The notes under the pieces were generated by a model that was not told the origin of the DNA, did not search any database, and worked only from the letters and a program-made list of their open reading frames with translations. From positions 608,049-672,048 of the forward strand of contig CAWEKI010000007.1 in NCBI GenBank assembly GCA_963809695.1: a DNA stretch of 64,000 bases. The letters are read 5' to 3'. A program made the position numbers and the translations under genes. The stretch comes from JAGDMJ01 sp963809695 (GTDB lineage Bacteria > Bacteroidota > Ignavibacteria > UBA10030 > UBA6906). Below, one piece after another: positions 1-7,335 of the stretch. Every line of letters begins with the position of its first letter. Within the stretch, counting starts at the first letter, position 1.

Positions 1-585
1 TTCTTCGTGCTCATGGCGAGCGACCCCGACGCAACGCACGATTTCCTCGACCGGCTCGTCGGAATTCACTTGAAGAACCTGGAGAAATTCCTCTCTGCCG
101 TAGGCCCCTACATCGATGTCGTACTCTTCGGCGATGACCTCGGCATGCAAACCGGGCCGCAAATCTCGCCGGAAATGTACCGCGAGTACTTCAAGCCACG
201 GCATGCCCTCATGTGGAAGCGGGCGAAACAGCTCGCCAATGTCAAGGTCATGCTCCACTGCTGCGGCGGGGTGCGCGAACTCCTCCCCGATCTGATCGAC
301 GCCGGCCTTGATGCGATCAACCCGGTTCAGATCTCCTGCCGCGGCATGGATGCCGCAGGATTAAAACGCGATTTTGGCTCTGATATTGTTCTCTGGGGAG
401 GCGGGTGTGATACGCAGACTGTTCTTCCGCAGGGTACACCGGAGCAGGTACGCCGGCATGTTCGCGAGCAGGTCAAGATCCTTGCACCGGGAGGGGGCTT
501 CGTCTTTCAGCAGGTACACAATATCCTCGCGCACGTCCCACCGAAAAACATTGTTGCCATGTTCGACGCCGTGCGCGAGGCCTGA
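1..585 (+). CDS. Uroporphyrinogen decarboxylase (URO-D) family protein, C-terminal part
   Basis: The gene is cut by the window edge; the frame is open from base 1 (F-F-V-L-M-A-S) and ends at TGA 583-585, leaving about 194 residues. The visible part has the URO-D TIM-barrel pattern: a GDDLG stretch, HCCGGVRELLPDLIDAGLDAINP-like strand/helix, the WGGGCDTQ strand and the FVFQQVHNI segment before the last helix. Family members include haem-pathway HemE and the corrinoid/methyl-transfer MtaA/CmuA group. The HCCG stretch could be a metal-binding site as in the methyltransferase group, which makes a methyltransferase-like or unknown C1 role at least as likely as haem synthesis. No neighbour decides it. 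Confidence 0.85.
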   Translation, partial: FFVLMASDPDATHDFLDRLVGIHLKNLEKFLSAVGPYIDVVLFGDDLGMQTGPQISPEMYREYFKPRHALMWKRAKQLANVKVMLHCCGGVRELLPDLIDAGLDAINPVQISCRGMDAAGLKRDFGSDIVLWGGGCDTQTVLPQGTPEQVRRHVREQVKILAPGGGFVFQQVHNILAHVPPKNIVAMFDAVREA

Positions 586-1007
586 CGCATCGTCCACTTC
601 ATGTCGTCTTTTGTCCAACGAGATGAGATGGGCGTGACACGGGGCTGGTTGCGGATAGATTCCTGAGCTCGCTTTTATGCGGTCGCGTGATTCTATACCA
701 GGCGCGAACACAGCTCAGGAGGTAAAGCACAATGGCAATACTGTAGACGACAGGCGCAGACATACATCTCCTTGAGTTGTTGCTATATCATCGCAAAGAA
801 GTCCCTCCTATTCAAGGATCTTTATGAAACCTTTACGTCTTTAGGGCACTCCTTTACGACTTGTTTGTTCCATCCAGGTCGGCAGGCCTGATTCCGCATC
901 AACAGTCCCGGAGTCCAAGAGGGTGGGACCTGACATCGTTCTGTCTGGCTCCAATAGCGGGCACACGCAATTCCAGAGCGACGATGAAGTGTTGTCAGCT
1001 CGAGTTG
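586..1007. other. Intergenic region, no supported gene
   Basis: No reading frame here has both a ribosome-binding site and a protein-like sequence. The only pattern is a cluster of TTTACG-like hexamers: TTTATG at 821-826, TTTACG at 832-837 (11-base period) and TTTACG at 853-858. It resembles the arrangement upstream of kdpD. Confidence 0.5.
821..858 (+). promoter_or_regulatory. Cluster of TTTACG-type half-sites (possible OmpR/KdpE-type operator)
   Basis: TTTATG-N5-TTTACG at 821-837 has the 11-base period expected for OmpR/PhoB-family dimers, with another TTTACG at 853-858. The same hexamer pair sits before kdpD. The assignment to KdpE is inference; no gene with a clear start lies directly downstream. 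Confidence 0.25.
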
Positions 1008-1370
1008 TTATCGCTTTGTCCTCGGCACGACAGAAATCCGCAGGCGTGTCCCGAATCGCCGGTTCACTTCGTCGAGCGCGCGCTGAATCAGGGATTGTTC
1101 TTGGGATGATAGCGATCTCGAAACAGCGAGAGTAATCTCCACGTCATTGGTGGTGCGCGCCCTGTCCGTGTCCTCTACGTGCATCTCCTCGATTCCATTG
1201 AGGCTGGACGCTCTCTCCCGCAGCTGCTCCAGAGCCTTCCCTTCCTTCATCGCCCGATCGGCCCTTGCAAGGGAGATCGCACATTCTCGGATGAGGTCCC
1301 ATAGGAAGCCCCGGGCCCAAAAATGGTGGATATGCATGTCTGGACGGTATATTATTCCTGCCCGATCCAC
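1008..1370 (-). CDS. Hypothetical protein at the end of the kdp-porin operon (120 aa)
   Basis: I do not recognise the family. The GTG start at 1370 is chosen because GAGGAA lies about 7 bases before it and it begins about 10 bases after the porin stop; the frame is also open further upstream inside the porin gene, which I treat as chance. The C-terminal half looks like genuine protein (EEMHVEDTDRARTTNDVEITL, then a helix ending in ALDEVNRRFGTRLRISVV). No signal peptide or membrane segment is visible. Its position suggests co-transcription with kdp genes. An alternative start is the ATG of MHIHHFWARG. Existence of the gene is only moderately certain. Confidence 0.5.
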   Translation of the reverse strand: MDRAGIIYRPDMHIHHFWARGFLWDLIRECAISLARADRAMKEGKALEQLRERASSLNGIEEMHVEDTDRARTTNDVEITLAVSRSLSSQEQSLIQRALDEVNRRFGTRLRISVVPRTKR

Positions 1371-1380
1371 CGATTGTTCC

Positions 1381-2451
1381 TCACACAGAAATCGCCGCCG
1401 AAAGCACAACGAAGCCGTCTGTTTTCGCCAGCCCTGTCTCTGACGGATAGATCGGATCTTTCGCGTTGAACAGCCGGCCCTCGATTCTCCAGACCAGATT
1501 TGTGGCGGGAGAATAATCAACGTTTATTGAACTGCTGATGGTCTGGAAATTGTTCGGTGTTCCGGTGGGTATGAGTACCCCTTTGGGGTCGGAGAAGTAC
1601 TCGGCCCGTGCGGCAATGGCCCATCTGTCGTTCACCGTATGCTTGGCCATGATTGACAATGCATGCCATGCGTCGGATGACGATCCCGAAGCCTGTTTCT
1701 GAAATCCGAGGTCAAAGACGATCGCAATGTTCCAATGTGATGAGAGGGTCAGCACAGCATACAGATCGTTGAAGATCCTCATCCGGGCCGCCACGGAATC
1801 AGGTTGTTCATTGCCGACAAAAGAGCTCCAATTCAGGAGCAGATCATCCGACGGCTTGTACTGCACCTGGGTGCCGACGGCCTTGTCGTTGTTTGTCTCC
1901 TCGATGTTCTGCCATCCGTTCAGAATCAACCCACGCAGGGTAACCTTCTCTGAAACCGTCGCTGTCACGCTCACTCCCGATTCATAGAACGGAGAATAAT
2001 CGGAAAGCAGGGATCGGGAGTATGTCCAATTGTCCTTTGACACAATTCCCTCAAATCCAATGTGGGAGGGAAAGATGCCGAAATCCACCCAGATGTTGCT
2101 GCCGAAGCGGGTGCCCACGCTTGCTTCAAGGACATGTTTGAGCAGTTCTGGCTCGGCGGCCGTGTTAGATTCGACATAGGTCCCGGTCTGCAGGGCGAAT
2201 CTTCCACGGATGTTGTCCGACTGATGTTTCACTTCGACGAAGCCGAGGTTCAGATTGAATTCATTAACCCGGAGTGGCTGCGTCGTAAACGACCGTGTTC
2301 TCAATGGTTGATCCTGAAGCGAATACGCATAGTACACGTCAACAAATCCCCCGAACGTTGTCTTGCCCTGATCTTGAGCCCGACTTTGTGAACAAATGAT
2401 AACGCCAACCAGCATTACGATCGCGGGAACTATCCTCGTCTGTCGGTCCAT
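1381..2451 (-). CDS. Outer-membrane beta-barrel porin (porin-2/OmpL-like family)
   Basis: A 356-residue protein with an N-terminal signal peptide (hydrophobic stretch after MDRQTRIV, probable cut near SRAQDQ). The mature part starts FGGFVDVYYAYSL and continues with many alternating amphipathic strands (RVNEFNLNLGFVEVKHQSD, WVDFGIFPSHIGFEG, WAIAARAEYFSDP), ending in a strand with terminal AAISV, as usual for barrels. This matches the porin-2 (OmpL-like) family of FCB bacteria. Only 3 bases separate it from kdpB, so it is very likely translated with the potassium pump and may serve as its outer-membrane pore. That substrate link is inference. Confidence 0.82.
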   Translation of the reverse strand: MDRQTRIVPAIVMLVGVIICSQSRAQDQGKTTFGGFVDVYYAYSLQDQPLRTRSFTTQPLRVNEFNLNLGFVEVKHQSDNIRGRFALQTGTYVESNTAAEPELLKHVLEASVGTRFGSNIWVDFGIFPSHIGFEGIVSKDNWTYSRSLLSDYSPFYESGVSVTATVSEKVTLRGLILNGWQNIEETNNDKAVGTQVQYKPSDDLLLNWSSFVGNEQPDSVAARMRIFNDLYAVLTLSSHWNIAIVFDLGFQKQASGSSSDAWHALSIMAKHTVNDRWAIAARAEYFSDPKGVLIPTGTPNNFQTISSSINVDYSPATNLVWRIEGRLFNAKDPIYPSETGLAKTDGFVVLSAAISV

Positions 2452-2454
2452 CGG

Positions 2455-4554
2455 TCACACCCACCGCAATGCGACAAGCAGCAAATCCACCAGCTTGATG
2501 CCAACGAACGGCGCAATCAATCCCCCAACCCCGTAGACAAATAGATGCCATCGGAGAAGGCGTGCAGCGTTCATCGGCCTGTATTTCACACCTCGGAGTG
2601 CAAGCGGGATCAGCGCAACTATGATCAATGCATTGAAGATGACGGCCGAGAGAATTGCGCTCTCGGGAGTTGCAAGTCCCATGACATTGAGCGCCGCGAG
2701 CACCGGATATGTTGTAGCGAATGCCGCGGGGATGATGGCAAAGTATTTCGCCACATCATTTGCGATGCTGAATGTGGTCAGCGCGCCGCGGGTCATCAGC
2801 AGCTGCTTCCCGATCTCGACAACTTCAAGAAGCTTCGTCGGGTTGCTATCAAGATCAACCATGTTCGCAGCCTCCCGTGCGGCCTGCGTGCCGGTGTTCA
2901 TGGCAACAGCAACGTCCGCTTGGGCAAGTGCGGGTGCGTCGTTTGTTCCGTCGCCTGTCATGGCCACCAGCCTACCCCCCCGCTGGTGCTTCCGGATGAG
3001 TTCCAGTTTGTCTTCAGGCTTCGCCTCGGCCAGGAAGTCATCGACGCCTGCCTCCGCGGCAATTGCAGTTGCCGTCATCGGGTTATCGCCGGTAATCATC
3101 ACCGTCTTGATACCCATTGCACGCAGGCGTGCGAAACGCTCCTTGATCCCGCCTTTGACCACATCCTTGAGATGGATCACCCCGAGCACTTCACTATTCT
3201 CCGCAACAACGAGCGGGGTACCGCCCCGTCTGCTGATGTCGCTGATGATCGCCTGGATGCCAATCGGGAAACTGCCATTTCCCCTTTCCACGAATGTCTG
3301 AATCGCCGACGCTGCACCCTTACGAATGGATCGCGTTGGATTTCCATTGCGGGCCGGGAAGTCGGCGCCGCTCATCCGTGTCTGTGCCGTGAAGGGAATG
3401 AACTGCATGAGCGGATAAGCCACATCGCGGCCGCGCAACCCGTATTTCTCTTTTGCAAGAACCACAATCGAGCGCCCTTCCGGTGTTTCATCGGCAAGGG
3501 AGGCAAGCTGCGCTGCATCCGCGAGCCGTTCCACCGGGACGCCGTTGGCGGGAATGAATTCCGATGCCATCCGGTTCCCGAGCGTGATCGTCCCAGTCTT
3601 GTCCAACAATAACACATCTACGTCGCCTGCTGCTTCAACGGCACGCCCGGAGGTCGCGATGATATTGTGCCGGATCATTCTGTCCATGCCGGCAATACCG
3701 ATTGCCGACAGCAAACCGCCAATCGTCGTTGGTATCAGACAGACAAGGAGAGCCACGAGAGCCGTAACAGTAATCGGCGTGCCATGCCCTGCTGTGTCGA
3801 CGCTGTACATCGAGAACGGGAGGAGCGTAACGCAGACAATCAGGAAAATGATCGTAAATGCGGCCAGCAAGATATTGAGCGCAATCTCGTTCGGGGTCTT
3901 CTGCCGTTTCGCCCCTTCAATGAGCTTGATCATTCTCTCCAAGAACCCGCCCCCCGGCTCCGCAGTCACCTGGATGACCAGCCAGTCGGAGAGGACCTTC
4001 GTTCCGCCCGTCAGAGCACTCCGGTCTCCTCCTGACTCGCGAATGACCGGAGCGCTCTCGCCCGTGATCGCGCTTTCATCCACGGAAGCGATTCCCTCGA
4101 TGACCTCCGCATCCGCAGGGATGAGATCCCCCGCTTCGACGAGGGCAATATCACCCTTTTTCAAATCCGTCGATGCCACCGTGGAGTACTGCACACGGTT
4201 TCGCGGATCATGAAGAAGTTTTGCCGGCGTATTGCGCCGCGCTTTCCGTAATGCCTGCGCTTGCGCCTTGCCCCTTCCCTCTGCAACCGCCTCAGCAAAA
4301 TTGGCAAAAAGGACCGTGAACCAGAGCCAGAGGGAGACGGTTCCAATAAACCAGGCAGGAGCCTCTCCGGATCCTCCCAGTGCCTGAATCCAGAGGATTG
4401 TCGTCATGACGCTTCCGACTTCGACGACGAACATGACCGGGTTCCGGACCATATTCCGCGGATTCAATTTCAAAAGCGAATCAATCAAGGCCTGGCGCAA
4501 GATTTCTGGTGTCATGCCGGACTTGGATTTGGCAAGGGCTGTCGTGGGAGTCAT
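2455..4554 (-). CDS. kdpB: Potassium-transporting ATPase, ATP-binding subunit KdpB
   Basis: P-type (P1A) ATPase subunit that hydrolyses ATP to drive K+ uptake through KdpA in the inner membrane. It has 699 residues, normal for the family. Visible motifs are the TGES actuator loop, the phosphorylation motif DKTGTIT with Asp318, the nucleotide-binding domain and the hinge MTGDGTNDAPALAQADV. Transmembrane pairs lie near residues 35-80 and 230-285, with three more in the last 130 residues. The ATG at 4554 overlaps the kdpA TGA in an ATGA arrangement, indicating translational coupling. Confidence 0.98.
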   Translation of the reverse strand: MTPTTALAKSKSGMTPEILRQALIDSLLKLNPRNMVRNPVMFVVEVGSVMTTILWIQALGGSGEAPAWFIGTVSLWLWFTVLFANFAEAVAEGRGKAQAQALRKARRNTPAKLLHDPRNRVQYSTVASTDLKKGDIALVEAGDLIPADAEVIEGIASVDESAITGESAPVIRESGGDRSALTGGTKVLSDWLVIQVTAEPGGGFLERMIKLIEGAKRQKTPNEIALNILLAAFTIIFLIVCVTLLPFSMYSVDTAGHGTPITVTALVALLVCLIPTTIGGLLSAIGIAGMDRMIRHNIIATSGRAVEAAGDVDVLLLDKTGTITLGNRMASEFIPANGVPVERLADAAQLASLADETPEGRSIVVLAKEKYGLRGRDVAYPLMQFIPFTAQTRMSGADFPARNGNPTRSIRKGAASAIQTFVERGNGSFPIGIQAIISDISRRGGTPLVVAENSEVLGVIHLKDVVKGGIKERFARLRAMGIKTVMITGDNPMTATAIAAEAGVDDFLAEAKPEDKLELIRKHQRGGRLVAMTGDGTNDAPALAQADVAVAMNTGTQAAREAANMVDLDSNPTKLLEVVEIGKQLLMTRGALTTFSIANDVAKYFAIIPAAFATTYPVLAALNVMGLATPESAILSAVIFNALIIVALIPLALRGVKYRPMNAARLLRWHLFVYGVGGLIAPFVGIKLVDLLLVALRWV

Positions 4555-6293
4555 TGTATCATCATGAGATGTTCAACAATCGGGCCGAGCGCAAGAGCCG
4601 GGAAGAAATTCAGCGCACCGACAATAATAATGACAGCGATGAGCCAGCCGACAAACAGAGGGGTATGCGTCGGCAAGGTCCCTTCGGTTGCCGGTATCAG
4701 CTTCTTCGAAGCAAGCGAGCCTGCGAGTGCAAGCGTCGGAACGGCAAGCCAGTACCTGCCGATGATCATCGCGATGCTCCCCCAGAGGTTATAGAACGGT
4801 GTGTTGGCTCCGATGCCCGCGAATGCGCTCCCATTGTTGTTCCCCTGCGAGGTAAAGAGATACAGCACCTCGGTGAAACCATGAGGGCCAGGATTGTAAA
4901 TGGTTGCCCGTCCGGCATCCGTGACGACACCCAGTGCCGTCAACAAAAGGGTTGCAATGGGCATGAAAAGGATGAGAAGCGAAGCCATCTTCATTTCATA
5001 CGCTTCGATCTTGTGTCCGAGATATTCGGGCGTGCGCCCCACCAGCAATCCGGCGACAAAAACAGCAACAATCACGAATACAAGCATCCCGTAGAGCCCT
5101 GACCCGACGCCGCCGAACACAACCTCACCCAGGTGCATCATAAAGAGTGTAACAAACCCGCCAAGCGGGGTATAGGAATCGTGCATCGAGTTCACTGAGC
5201 CGTTGGACGCGGCGGTTGTCGCAGTCGCCCAGAGCGCGGAGTTCGCGATGCCAAAGCGTACTTCCTTGCCCTCCATGTTCCCCCCGGCTTGCAGCGCGCT
5301 GGCACCCTGATCCACTCCCAACTTCGAGAGTATTGGATTTCCTGCCTGCTCCGATTGGACCGCAATTCCCAGCAATACGACGAAGATCACAGACATTGCG
5401 CCAAACACGGCCCATCCCTGCCGCATGTCGTTCACCATTCGCCCGAATGTGAAACACAGCGCTGCGGCAATCAGCAAGATGGAGAGCATCTCCACAAGGT
5501 TGGAAAGCGGAGTAGGATTCTCATAGGGATGTGCTGAATTCACGTTGAAGAATCCGCCACCATTGGTGCCGAGCTGTTTGATGGCAATCTGCGAAGCAGC
5601 CGGCCCCATGGGCAACACCTGATCGGTCACCTTCGCATTCGCGGCGTCGATGGTCGTTTCAACAAGCGTCACCGCCTTGTACGCAGAGAAATTCTGTATC
5701 ACTCCCTGCGAGACGAGCACAAGCGAGACAACAATCGACAGTGGAAGCAGGATATACAACGTGCTGCGGGTTAGGTCAACCCAGAAGTTGCCAAGCATCT
5801 TCGTGGAATGGCGGACAAGTCCGCGAATGAACAGCGCAAGTACCGCCATCCCGCCCGCGGCGGAGACAAAATTCTGGACGGTCAACCCCAGCATTTGGGT
5901 CAGATAGCTCATCGTTGTCTCGCCGCCGTATCCCTGCCAATTCGTGTTTGTCCCAAAACTCACCGCCGTGTTGAAGGACGAATCTGGGCTCACCGCCGCG
6001 AAGCCCTGCGGATTCAGCGGCAGGAATCCTTGAAGCCGCTGCAAGGCATACACCATGAGAATGCCGGCGACGTTGAATGTGAGCATCGCAATCGCGTTTT
6101 GCTTCCAGTCCATTTCCTCGTCTGCCTTCACCCCACACAGTTTATAGAGTAGGCGTTCGACTGGACCGAGTATGGGATCCAGGAATGTGCGCTCGTGCTT
6201 GTACACTTTGGCCATGAACACTCCGAGGGGATAGCCAAGCCCGACGAGCAACGCGAAGTAAAGCGCGATTTGGGACACTCCGACGAATGTCAT
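4551..6293 (-). CDS. kdpA: Potassium-transporting ATPase, K+-binding subunit KdpA
   Basis: The channel-like subunit of the Kdp pump, related to the Trk/Ktr superfamily, with four pore regions. I start it at ATG 6293 (MTFVGVSQIALYFALL), which overlaps the kdpF stop as ATGA, and not further upstream where the frame runs through kdpF. The protein is 580 residues. Family signatures seen are GTNTNWQGYGGE, QNFVSAAGGMA, GTNGGGFFNVNSAHPYENPTP and SQGNNNGSAFAGI. It ends in an ATGA overlap with kdpB. All selectivity-filter regions look intact. Confidence 0.98.
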   Translation of the reverse strand: MTFVGVSQIALYFALLVGLGYPLGVFMAKVYKHERTFLDPILGPVERLLYKLCGVKADEEMDWKQNAIAMLTFNVAGILMVYALQRLQGFLPLNPQGFAAVSPDSSFNTAVSFGTNTNWQGYGGETTMSYLTQMLGLTVQNFVSAAGGMAVLALFIRGLVRHSTKMLGNFWVDLTRSTLYILLPLSIVVSLVLVSQGVIQNFSAYKAVTLVETTIDAANAKVTDQVLPMGPAASQIAIKQLGTNGGGFFNVNSAHPYENPTPLSNLVEMLSILLIAAALCFTFGRMVNDMRQGWAVFGAMSVIFVVLLGIAVQSEQAGNPILSKLGVDQGASALQAGGNMEGKEVRFGIANSALWATATTAASNGSVNSMHDSYTPLGGFVTLFMMHLGEVVFGGVGSGLYGMLVFVIVAVFVAGLLVGRTPEYLGHKIEAYEMKMASLLILFMPIATLLLTALGVVTDAGRATIYNPGPHGFTEVLYLFTSQGNNNGSAFAGIGANTPFYNLWGSIAMIIGRYWLAVPTLALAGSLASKKLIPATEGTLPTHTPLFVGWLIAVIIIVGALNFFPALALGPIVEHLMMIQ

Positions 6294-6382
6294 TCGAATT
6301 TCTCCGGTTTCAGAAGTGCGACAACGAGATAGACGAGCAGGACAAAAGCGATCACCCCTGAAATGATGTGCAACGGATTCAT
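6290..6382 (-). CDS. kdpF: KdpF small membrane subunit (30 aa)
   Basis: A 30-codon ORF starting MNPLHIISGVIAFVLLVYLV and ending LLKPEKFE, one transmembrane helix followed by the KPE(R/K)F-like tail typical of KdpF. KdpF binds and stabilises the KdpABC complex in the inner membrane. Its ATG overlaps the stop of the upstream 35-codon ORF and its TGA overlaps the kdpA ATG, both as ATGA. Confidence 0.88.
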   Translation of the reverse strand: MNPLHIISGVIAFVLLVYLVVALLKPEKFE

Positions 6383-6486
6383 GGGCGTTCTCCGCGATTG
6401 TCCTGAAAAAGCCGCTCGCACACTTTGAGCACACCAAAAGTTGCCGCAAAAGCAATTGCGAGGATGCCGAGGTACATTACGTCCAT
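6379..6486 (-). CDS. Small hydrophobic ORF between kdpC and kdpF (35 aa)
   Basis: A 35-codon ORF (MDVMYLGILAIAFAATFGVL, then KVCERLFQDN) with one predicted transmembrane helix followed by a basic, polar tail. Its ATG overlaps the last base of the kdpC TAA stop (TAATG) and its stop overlaps kdpF (ATGA), so translation looks coupled on both sides. I cannot assign a named family. The helix plus CERL-like end resembles short ORFs that accompany kdp genes in other phyla. A second small pump subunit or a translation-coupling peptide are both possible. Confidence 0.6.
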   Translation of the reverse strand: MDVMYLGILAIAFAATFGVLKVCERLFQDNRGERP

Positions 6487-7070
6487 TATTTGCTCTCCTT
6501 CGAGACTGCGTCCAAGGCTAGATTGAGCTCAACCACGTTTACGCCTGGCTCGCCGAGAATGCCGAGATCCCGGGAATCAGTGTAATGCTTCACCAACATG
6601 CGCACGTCTGCTTCCGACAGGTTTCTCTCCCGCGCCACACGGTGGACCTGGTACATCGCCGCTGCGATGCTGAGATGCGGATCGAGACCGCTCCCCGAGG
6701 CCGTCACAAGATCAACGGGGATCGGCTGGGTGTTGGTTGAATCTGCAGAACGCAGAAGGTCGATCCGGTCCTTCGTTGCTTTCAGCAAGGCCGGGTTCAG
6801 CGGACCATAATTTGAACCTGATGAGGAAGCCGCGTTGTACGGAAATGGACTCGTTGCAGAGGGCCTGCTCCAGAAGTACTTTGGCGAGGCGAACTGCTGG
6901 CCAATCAGCAAAGAGCCCACTGCCTGGCCGTTCTTTTCGATGACGCTGCCGTTCGCTTTCGACGGAAAAAGCGCCTGGCTGATCCCCGTCACGAGGAGGG
7001 GATAGATTCCCCCTGTGATGAGAGTCAGCAACAACAGCATCGCCAGAGCCGTTCGAAGATGTTGTAGCAT
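6486..7070 (-). CDS. kdpC: Potassium-transporting ATPase subunit KdpC
   Basis: A 194-residue accessory subunit of the Kdp pump. It has one N-terminal membrane anchor (TALAMLLLLTLITGGIYPLL) and a periplasmic domain with the family stretches LIGQQFASPKYFWSRPSAT, SGSNYGPLNPAL, PVDLVTASGSGLDPHLS and VARERNLSE. It is the first gene of this operon, whereas the usual order is kdpFABC with kdpC last. Divergent mgtA-type gene on the other side, so 7071-7335 carries both promoters. Confidence 0.97.
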   Translation of the reverse strand: MLQHLRTALAMLLLLTLITGGIYPLLVTGISQALFPSKANGSVIEKNGQAVGSLLIGQQFASPKYFWSRPSATSPFPYNAASSSGSNYGPLNPALLKATKDRIDLLRSADSTNTQPIPVDLVTASGSGLDPHLSIAAAMYQVHRVARERNLSEADVRMLVKHYTDSRDLGILGEPGVNVVELNLALDAVSKESK

Positions 7071-7335
7071 CGATGTGACCTCTTGATGACGAAGGATAAT
7101 TACAAGCTGGCAAGAATATATATGCGCAAAAGCGTAGAGTAAATGATAAAGGCGTAAAGTGTGGGCGCGAGACTGTTAAAAAGGAATAAAGACGACGGCA
7201 ACCACCCGGTATTGAAAATCGCCCCATTTTCACGTTTTCTTCATTTACTCCGCTCCGCCGTTTGCGTATATTGGGTTTTTGGGGCCAGAGCGGGCTCCGG
7301 GCAAGGTTTCCGTTAGAAAAAGCAGGGAGACATCC

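Noticed and set aside
861..1135. Short plus-strand frames after the URO-D gene
   Set aside because: No ribosome-binding site, no recognisable sequence, and overlap with the better-supported minus-strand ORF.
7071..7335. Possible Mg2+-sensing leader (riboswitch) before the MgtA-type gene
   Set aside because: I could not find the M-box or mgtA-leader core; the region is short and serves as divergent promoter.
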